DNA of 58,357 bases from assembly GCA_027483175.1 (NCBI GenBank), contig JAIXVE010000050.1, forward strand, positions 1 through 58,357, read 5' to 3'. This document shows positions 53,594 through 58,357 of this stretch, one piece after another (position 1 is the first letter of the stretch; each line of letters starts with the position of its first letter). Below the pieces are notes generated by a model. That model was not told the origin of the DNA and did no database searches. It saw only the letters and a program-made list of their open reading frames with translations. The DNA is from Verrucomicrobiaceae bacterium (GTDB lineage Bacteria > Verrucomicrobiota > Verrucomicrobiia > Verrucomicrobiales > V1-33). Made by a program: the position numbers and the translations under genes.

Positions 53594-54397
53594 TCAATCC
53601 TTCGCAACCGCCGCCCCCACACACGCCGGACAATGACACGCCGTCCGCCCCCTCAATTCCTCCCGCACCAACTCCCCGCCACACCGCGGACACCGCCCCC
53701 CGTCCTTCCATCGATGCCGGAACAACCACGTCGCCGGCGGATCGCTCCAGTCCCGCCCAATCGTCCGCATCGCCCCCCGTGCCACCGCTCGCACCTCCCG
53801 ATACACCGCCACCGGATCCACCTCACCCGCCAGAATCCCCGGAGCCACCCGCATCCGCCACACCACTTCATCCGCCATCCAGTTCCCCACCCCCGGAAAC
53901 ATCGCCTGCTCCAGCAGCAATGCCTTCAGCGGCGTCCCCCGCCTCCTTCCCAGAAACTCCCCCACCCGCGCCACCGTGAACCCCCTCGACAACACCTCCG
54001 GCGGCAACCCCAGCCACCACTCCGGCAACGCCTCACCCTCATCCCATCCCACCCGACCAAACATCCGCGGATCCCGGAACACCAGCGCCGCATCCGCCGT
54101 CACCAGCACCAGATGATCATGCTTCCCTCCCTCAAAATCCGGCCGCTCCGCCCTCAATTCCCCCGTCATCCCAAGATGCACACTCAACCACCCACCCCCG
54201 CCAAACCCGAACAACAACTGCTTCCCGTGCCGCATCACCCCCTCCAGTGCGCGTCCCTCCATCCCCGCAACCAACACCCCCGCCTCCAACCCGCGAAACA
54301 CCCGGGCCCCCTCATGCACCCGCACCGCCGTCACCCGACGACCCAACCCCGCATCCCATTCCCGGGAATACCACTCCACTTCAGCAAGTTCAGGCAT
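53594..54397 (-). CDS. mutM: Formamidopyrimidine-DNA glycosylase family protein
   Basis: This 267-residue base-excision repair enzyme is homologous to Fpg/Nei. The start at 54397 places the catalytic Pro2-Glu3 at the N-terminus ('[14 protein letters not shown]'), as the chemistry needs; a frame 42 bases longer would bury it and was rejected. The conserved Lys is in '[12 protein letters not shown]'. The helix-two-turn-helix region ('[20 protein letters not shown]') and the C-terminal zinc finger (CPRC then CPAC, 16 residues apart) are intact. Whether it prefers 8-oxoguanine (MutM) or oxidised pyrimidines (Nei) is not certain; the symbol is the likelier choice. Confidence 0.88.
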   Translation of the reverse strand: MPELAEVEWYSREWDAGLGRRVTAVRVHEGARVFRGLEAGVLVAGMEGRALEGVMRHGKQLLFGFGGGGWLSVHLGMTGELRAERPDFEGGKHDHLVLVTADAALVFRDPRMFGRVGWDEGEALPEWWLGLPPEVLSRGFTVARVGEFLGRRRGTPLKALLLEQAMFPGVGNWMADEVVWRMRVAPGILAGEVDPVAVYREVRAVARGAMRTIGRDWSDPPATWLFRHRWKDGGRCPRCGGELVREELRGRTACHCPACVGAAVAKD

Positions 54398-54436
54398 ATC
54401 CTTCCCTCTACGCCTCCCATCCCATCCCCAAACACA

Positions 54437-54468
54437 CAAAAAAGGCGGGCAGGTTTAACCTGCCCGCC
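54437..54468 (-). terminator. Rho-independent terminator after the COX24-like gene
   Basis: A perfect 12-bp stem (54457-54468 with 54444-54455) around a single central base is followed on the - strand by six Ts within TTTTTTGTGTG. It lies 67 bp after the stop of the 34-residue gene and just before the mutM start, separating the two transcripts. Confidence 0.93.
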
Positions 54469-54535
54469 CCGGAAATTCTCGGAAGCACATCCGAATGGCT
54501 CATCAGCGGGCGCCTTCGCGACCCGTCAATCCACA

Positions 54536-54640
54536 TTAGGACTTATAACGCAAACGCTTCTTGTGGCGGTTCGCCCGCATGCGTTTCTTGCGCTTGTGCT
54601 TGTTGATCTTCGTTTTCCGTCTCTTTTTGAGAGAGCCCAT
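54536..54640 (-). CDS. AURKAIP1/COX24-domain small basic protein (mS38-like)
   Basis: This 34-residue, extremely basic protein reads 'MGSLKKRRKTKINKHKRKKR' then 'MRANRHKKRLRYKS'. It matches the COX24/AURKAIP1 domain of tiny ribosome-associated proteins known in Bacteroidetes, Chlamydiae and Verrucomicrobia, related to mitochondrial mS38. It is below the length threshold of many gene finders. The Met at 54640 is preceded by a purine-poor leader. A perfect terminator 67 bp downstream supports it as a transcribed unit. It lies 124 bp after the prenyltransferase-repeat gene. Confidence 0.88.
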   Translation of the reverse strand: MGSLKKRRKTKINKHKRKKRMRANRHKKRLRYKS

Positions 54641-54764
54641 GGCGGCAAATGTGTTTCTGGTGAATAATCGACACCGTCCGCCCGGAAGGGGCGGCGGAGG
54701 GAATCGGACACTAATGGGCCGATCTCCTTTTGCAAATGAAATTCGCACCCCTCTCGCTCTCCCT

Positions 54765-55652
54765 TCAAAACGCCAGATGCCCCAGCGCCAGCAACCCGTA
54801 ATACGTGTACTCCACGTCCAGCGCATCGTCCGTCCAGTTGCCGTGAAACCCGCCGTCCGCTGACCACAGGCTGTCCGTAAAATCCAGCAGCGCATCCCGG
54901 TCCGCCGCAAACGAACACTGCAACCCGTCCAAGGCGTGCAGCGCCACCGCCGTTGACAGCAGATCCGGTATCGGAGCCCCCGGAAACGCCTTGAACCCTC
55001 CCCCAGGATGCCGCTGCGCCAGCAGCCACGCCCCCAGCTCCACCGGCGGGGTCCGCCTCAGCAACCGATGCAGCGACACCGCCGCCGCCGTCGCCGTTGT
55101 CGTCCCAAACGGCAACCCCGGCTCATTCGCATACCCGCCATCCACCGCCTTCAGCGACTCCAGACAACCCGCAATCGCCTCCGCCCCAGCCGGCACCAAG
55201 CCCAGATCCCCCAGCGCCGCCCATCCCAGCAGACACCCGTACGCCGTACACCGACCCGACCCCGCCCGCTGGTGAAACCCCCCATCCGGCGTCCGCCACG
55301 CCTCCAATCGCGCCGCAATCCCTTCCTTCACCCCCGCCTCCGGTCGAAACACCGCCGGCAATGCCGCCCAGCAGCGCGCCAGACAGCACAAATGCACAAA
55401 ATCCAATCCCTCCCCATCCCCATGCCCCCGCAACCACTCCGCCAGCACGGCATGATCCTCCTCCACCCTCAGCGCCAGCAATCCCTCCACCCCGAACACC
55501 GTGTAGTACAAATCCGGCCGTCCCTCCCGATCCGGCCACGCGCCTTCCTTCGTCCGCGTCCGTCTCAAAAACGCCGTCACCAACTCGGCCGCCGACCCCA
55601 GCACCCCCGGAGCCAATCGCGCCACCTGCAGCATCTCCAGCCGGAAACTCAT
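54765..55652 (-). CDS. Prenyltransferase/squalene-oxidase repeat protein
   Basis: This 295-residue alpha/alpha-barrel protein starts at 55652, six bases after a GAGGAG site and overlapping the stop of the 59-residue gene (ATGA). It has at least five repeats with the 'DGGF/GGGF' turn: 'AWRTPDGGFHQRAGSGRCTA', 'SLKAVDGGYANEPGLPFGTT', 'LAQRHPGGGFKAFPGAP' and 'SLWSADGGFHGNWTDD'. It resembles protein prenyltransferase beta subunits but has no alpha-subunit partner. The substrate is unknown. The 'DVEYTYYGLLALGHL' end is typical of this family in Verrucomicrobia and planctomycetes. Confidence 0.88.
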   Translation of the reverse strand: MSFRLEMLQVARLAPGVLGSAAELVTAFLRRTRTKEGAWPDREGRPDLYYTVFGVEGLLALRVEEDHAVLAEWLRGHGDGEGLDFVHLCCLARCWAALPAVFRPEAGVKEGIAARLEAWRTPDGGFHQRAGSGRCTAYGCLLGWAALGDLGLVPAGAEAIAGCLESLKAVDGGYANEPGLPFGTTTATAAAVSLHRLLRRTPPVELGAWLLAQRHPGGGFKAFPGAPIPDLLSTAVALHALDGLQCSFAADRDALLDFTDSLWSADGGFHGNWTDDALDVEYTYYGLLALGHLAF

Positions 55653-55828
55653 CGCATGCTCCTCAGTTTCACCATCCAGTGCTGACACACCGTACTCAGC
55701 CGCTCAAACTCCCGCACCGCTCCCTCCTGAAAATGCGGCGACTCATGCCCGTGCTCAAAATACACCACCCACGCAAACGTCGCGGCGCAGAATAGCACAG
55801 TCCAGATCAACCAGCGGGTCAGAGGCAT
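55649..55828 (-). CDS. Small membrane protein coupled to the prenyltransferase-repeat gene
   Basis: This 59-residue protein has one N-terminal membrane helix ('RWLIWTVLFCAATFAWVVYF') followed by a soluble His-containing section ('EHGHESPHFQEGAVREFERL') and a basic end. The stop overlaps the next start as ATGA, a strong sign of translational coupling and a reason to accept so short a gene. The GAGGAG site for the next gene lies inside its last codons. No family was recognised. It may anchor or regulate the prenyltransferase-repeat protein at the membrane, an inference from coupling. Confidence 0.75.
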   Translation of the reverse strand: MPLTRWLIWTVLFCAATFAWVVYFEHGHESPHFQEGAVREFERLSTVCQHWMVKLRSMR

Positions 55829-55894
55829 GCAAAGGGGGTACTCTCAAAGCTCAGCACACTCCAGCCACCGCGTCCAGCACTTTGCCTCCACCGC

Positions 55895-57142
55895 TCAACC
55901 CATCCCGCCCAACCCCGCCACCAGCGGCTCCGGATGCCCATGCCGCCCGTCCTCCGGCACAAACAACCCCGGCATCCGCTCCGCCCATCCCTCATTCGCC
56001 GCCGGCGTGAACTGCGGCGAATTCAACTCCACCCCGTTCACCGTCGGCACATGCTGCGCCAGCAGACACGAATGCACCGCCGCCACCCCCGGATTGGTTA
56101 GATCCTGCACCGCCAGCCGCATCCCCCGCGCATGCGCCCACGCCCCCGCCACCAGATTGAAACTGTGCCCCTTGCACGTCTTCAGACAAATCCCGCTCCA
56201 CCCCTGCGCCGCAATCACCGGCAGCACCGACGGCTCCATCAGCCCTTCATCCACTAACACCGGCTTCCGCCGCCCGATCTCCCCCCACTCAAACACATGC
56301 TGCCGAACATCCCGCCCCGTCGGCTGCTCCAGATACTCCAGCGCCGCATACGCCTCCCCATCCATCGCCTCCAGCACATCAAGATACGCACCCACCGACG
56401 CATTGTCAGGATTCCCTTCATTGCTGTCCGCACTCAACCTCGGAAACGCCACCCCCAGCGCCCGCGCCGCCGCAAACACTTCCACCGTCCGCCGCGCATC
56501 CGCCTCCGGATCCTTCCCATGCGTCTTCAGCTTGAACGCCCGAAACCCTCTCCCCACCACAAACTTCCGGAAATCATCCTCCAGCGGATCAGTCCCGCTC
56601 ACCACATACCACCCATCCACCCGCGCCACCGGCGCCGCCAGCAGCATCCGCCGGATCATCGCTAACTGCTCCACCCCGGCCGCCTCGTCATCCTCCATCC
56701 CGGGCTCATAAAGCCGAAACGCCGACCTCCCCAAGGCCCGCCCCACCGCATCGTGCACCGCCGCATCAAACGGACTCAGACACACCGAACCCGCCAGAAA
56801 CGGAACCTCCCCGCGACACGTCGCATTCCGCTCCAGCATCGCCATCCCGTGCGACAACGGATGCCGCGCCCCACCCATCCCCGGCAACTCCCCAGCCAGT
56901 CGCTCGCAGTACGCCCGCATCGCCGCATCCCGCTCCCCATGACTCAACCCCGCATCCGGCCACGCCCACAAATCACTCAGATAAATACACCCCCGACCCT
57001 CCGCCTCCACTCCCCCAACTCTCACCCGCACCGTCACCGTCGCCTCCGTAATCTCCGTAATCGTCCCACTGCTCAACTGCAGGGGCTTCGCAAACGGCCG
57101 CTCCCGGAAAACCACCTCTGATGTTAGTATCGTGCTCTTCAT
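55895..57142 (-). CDS. Mandelate racemase/muconate lactonising enzyme family protein
   Basis: This 415-residue protein is of the enolase superfamily. The start at 57142 forms an ATGA overlap with the upstream aldolase gene; a Met three codons earlier is possible. The barrel has the base pair 'FRAFKLKTHGK' (KxK), metal ligands 'LSADSNEG', 'LEYLEQPTG' and 'VLVDEGLMEP', and a later Lys in 'ICLKTCKGHS', arranged as in MLE/dipeptide-epimerase or acid-sugar dehydratase groups. It abstracts a proton alpha to a carboxylate. The coupled DapA-family gene suggests a sugar-acid dehydratase acting before an aldolase. Exact substrate is open. Confidence 0.88.
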   Translation of the reverse strand: MKSTILTSEVVFRERPFAKPLQLSSGTITEITEATVTVRVRVGGVEAEGRGCIYLSDLWAWPDAGLSHGERDAAMRAYCERLAGELPGMGGARHPLSHGMAMLERNATCRGEVPFLAGSVCLSPFDAAVHDAVGRALGRSAFRLYEPGMEDDEAAGVEQLAMIRRMLLAAPVARVDGWYVVSGTDPLEDDFRKFVVGRGFRAFKLKTHGKDPEADARRTVEVFAAARALGVAFPRLSADSNEGNPDNASVGAYLDVLEAMDGEAYAALEYLEQPTGRDVRQHVFEWGEIGRRKPVLVDEGLMEPSVLPVIAAQGWSGICLKTCKGHSFNLVAGAWAHARGMRLAVQDLTNPGVAAVHSCLLAQHVPTVNGVELNSPQFTPAANEGWAERMPGLFVPEDGRHGHPEPLVAGLGGMG

Positions 57143-58158
57143 GATAGCCATTCGTCAAGGCGCTCCGCCACAAACCCATCGTCCGTCAGCCACGGATACG
57201 ACGCCACCACCCGGTCCAGTTCCTCACTCTGCCCGGGCGACAGCACTTCCTCTTCGTCCAGACACCGCACCGACGGCACCAGTCCCTGCCGTCTCAACAC
57301 CTCCAGAATCCCCGGAATACACCCCCGAAACCCGTTCGCCGCATCAAACACCGCCGCATTCGCATCCGTCAGCGCCGCATTCCGCGTCAGCCATTCCGCA
57401 GAAAACTCTCCCTTCTCCCGCACCGCCCGAATCTCCTCAAAAATCTCCACCGCCCGACGCGTCCACACGCCCCACTGACCTAACAACCCTCCCGCAATCC
57501 TCCGACGCCCGGGCCACGGAGTCAGCAGATCCCCGATGATGTTATCGTCATTCCCCGTGTACAACCCCACGTCCTCCCGCCCCGACTCCGTCACCGCCCT
57601 CACCACATCCATCGTCTGATACCGGTTGAACGGCGCAATCTTGATCCCCGCCACCCCCGGAATCGCCGCCATCTCCCGCCAGAACCCCGCAGAAAACACG
57701 CGCCCGCCCACCGCCGTCTGCAGATAAAACCCAATCACAGGCCGCACCTCCGCCACCGCCCTCACATGCGCCAGAAACGCCGCCTCACTCTCCCCGCCCC
57801 AACCCCCAGGACTCAGCAGCACCGCATCATACCCCAACCCAGCCGCCACCTCCGCCTCCCGCACCGCCTGCGCCGTCCCCCCGCACGCCCCCGCAATCCT
57901 AACCATCTCACCGCCCGACTCAGCCATCGTCTCCGCCGCCAGCGCCAGCACCGGCTCAAACAACCCATGCCTGTCCTCCCGAATCGCAAACTGCGTCGAA
58001 TGCACCCCCACCGCCAACCCACCCGCCCCCGCCGCCGCATAATACCTCACCAGCGCCCGCTCATGCCGCTCCGACCAACGCCCGTCCTCACGCAACGCCA
58101 GCGGCAACGCCGGAATCACCTGCCCTCTCAAAAATCGCTCGCGCCACATCTCACTCAT
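57139..58158 (-). CDS. DapA/N-acetylneuraminate-lyase family aldolase
   Basis: This 339-residue TIM-barrel protein starts at 58158 after a GGAGG-containing leader ('MSEMWRERFLRGQVIPALPL'); a frame open to 58212 adds 18 residues. The family layout shows 'YYAAAGAGGLAVGVHSTQF' in place of the usual GTTGE turn, and the Schiff-base lysine in 'GVAGIKIAPFNRYQ'. The normal Tyr-containing 'GFYLQT' is present as the barrel strand before it. It likely cleaves or dehydrates a 2-keto sugar acid, not dihydrodipicolinate itself. Its last bases overlap the enolase-superfamily gene, so the two enzymes are probably made together for one pathway. Confidence 0.88.
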   Translation of the reverse strand: MSEMWRERFLRGQVIPALPLALREDGRWSERHERALVRYYAAAGAGGLAVGVHSTQFAIREDRHGLFEPVLALAAETMAESGGEMVRIAGACGGTAQAVREAEVAAGLGYDAVLLSPGGWGGESEAAFLAHVRAVAEVRPVIGFYLQTAVGGRVFSAGFWREMAAIPGVAGIKIAPFNRYQTMDVVRAVTESGREDVGLYTGNDDNIIGDLLTPWPGRRRIAGGLLGQWGVWTRRAVEIFEEIRAVREKGEFSAEWLTRNAALTDANAAVFDAANGFRGCIPGILEVLRRQGLVPSVRCLDEEEVLSPGQSEELDRVVASYPWLTDDGFVAERLDEWLS

Positions 58159-58212
58159 CCACCCCTCCTCCCCCATCTCCCCCTCCCGCGCAATCCCCTC
58201 CTCACCCCGCAC

Positions 58213-58357
58213 CCGCGCCCCCCAATCTCAAATCTCAAATCACAGGCATCCCACAGAAGTAGAGCCGCTTTGAGTTAGCAGGTTCGTGAAATCGCGGGTG
58301 GCCAGGCGGCGGAATCGTGCTGGATTGGTGGTGTTATGCAAAACAACCCAGCAATGC
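58213..58357. repeat. Terminal stretch with CAAATCT string, cut by the window end
   Basis: AATCTCAAATCTCAAATCAC at ~58227-58246 belongs to the same AT-rich string seen in the two U modules. The next ~110 bases hold no complete gene. An ATG near 58334 opens a frame that continues past the end of the window and cannot be judged. Confidence 0.5.

Noticed and set aside
1..58357. tRNA, rRNA or CRISPR genes
   Set aside because: No cloverleaf with a GGTTCGA-type T arm, no rRNA-like sequence and no regularly spaced repeats were found on either strand by reading; a covariance search was not possible.

Overview
Organism: the window reads as chromosomal DNA of a member of Verrucomicrobiota, probably Verrucomicrobiales. 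The grounds are two very large PVC-type secreted proteins that end in a c-type haem domain, a ThuA-domain protein between them, many exported proteins of the RCC1, beta-helix and delta-60 types, an ECF sigma factor paired with a WD40 Ser/Thr kinase, and weak Shine-Dalgarno use. GC is high. For most of the window the + strand is much richer in C than G whichever strand is coding, so + strand genes use C-ending codons and - strand genes use G-ending codons.

Layout. 0-6.2 kb: a DUF4351-like gene end, ispF and an inositol-monophosphatase gene (-), a lone PotD-like binding protein (+), an ECF sigma factor with its membrane anti-sigma partner (+), and cstA (-). 6.3-14.3 kb (-): an ECF factor followed by a 1195-residue kinase/WD40 protein, then a secreted beta-helix plus RCC1 pair. 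14.4-25.1 kb (+): an ApbE-DUF2271 fusion with a PepSY-type membrane partner, thiE, a type IV pilus/type II secretion-like cluster (two PilB/GspE ATPases, a PilC/GspF platform, a pseudopilin and a membrane protein), and a Tat-exported Gfo/Idh/MocA oxidoreductase. 25.2-38.8 kb: a membrane protein, a repeat-rich gap, a GlcD-type oxidase, two PVC haem proteins flanking ThuA and a lipoprotein, a tail-specific protease, and an MBL hydrolase.

38.9-51.8 kb is an accessory island with more balanced G and C. It opens with a toxin-antitoxin pair whose toxin is frameshifted. Two tandem units follow (39.42-41.62 and 41.69-43.64 kb). Each has the same upstream repeat module, three small unrelated genes (several resembling toxin-immunity families: SUKH, Imm1-like, DUF4304) and the same downstream repeat. 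Hairpins lie at or near nearly every stop codon. Next come three delta-60 repeat secreted proteins; the third is a same-length copy of the first broken by one TGG-to-TGA change.

51.9-58.2 kb (-): pgi, mutM, a 34-residue COX24-like ribosomal protein ended by a clear terminator, a prenyltransferase-repeat protein coupled to a 59-residue membrane protein, and a coupled enolase-superfamily/DapA-family pair probably used in sugar-acid breakdown.

The best candidate for something undescribed is the pair of cassette-like units at 39.4-43.6 kb. Secondary candidates are a dispersed AAGAGG..CTTCTT hairpin repeat and an FMN transferase fused to its own possible flavin-acceptor domain.
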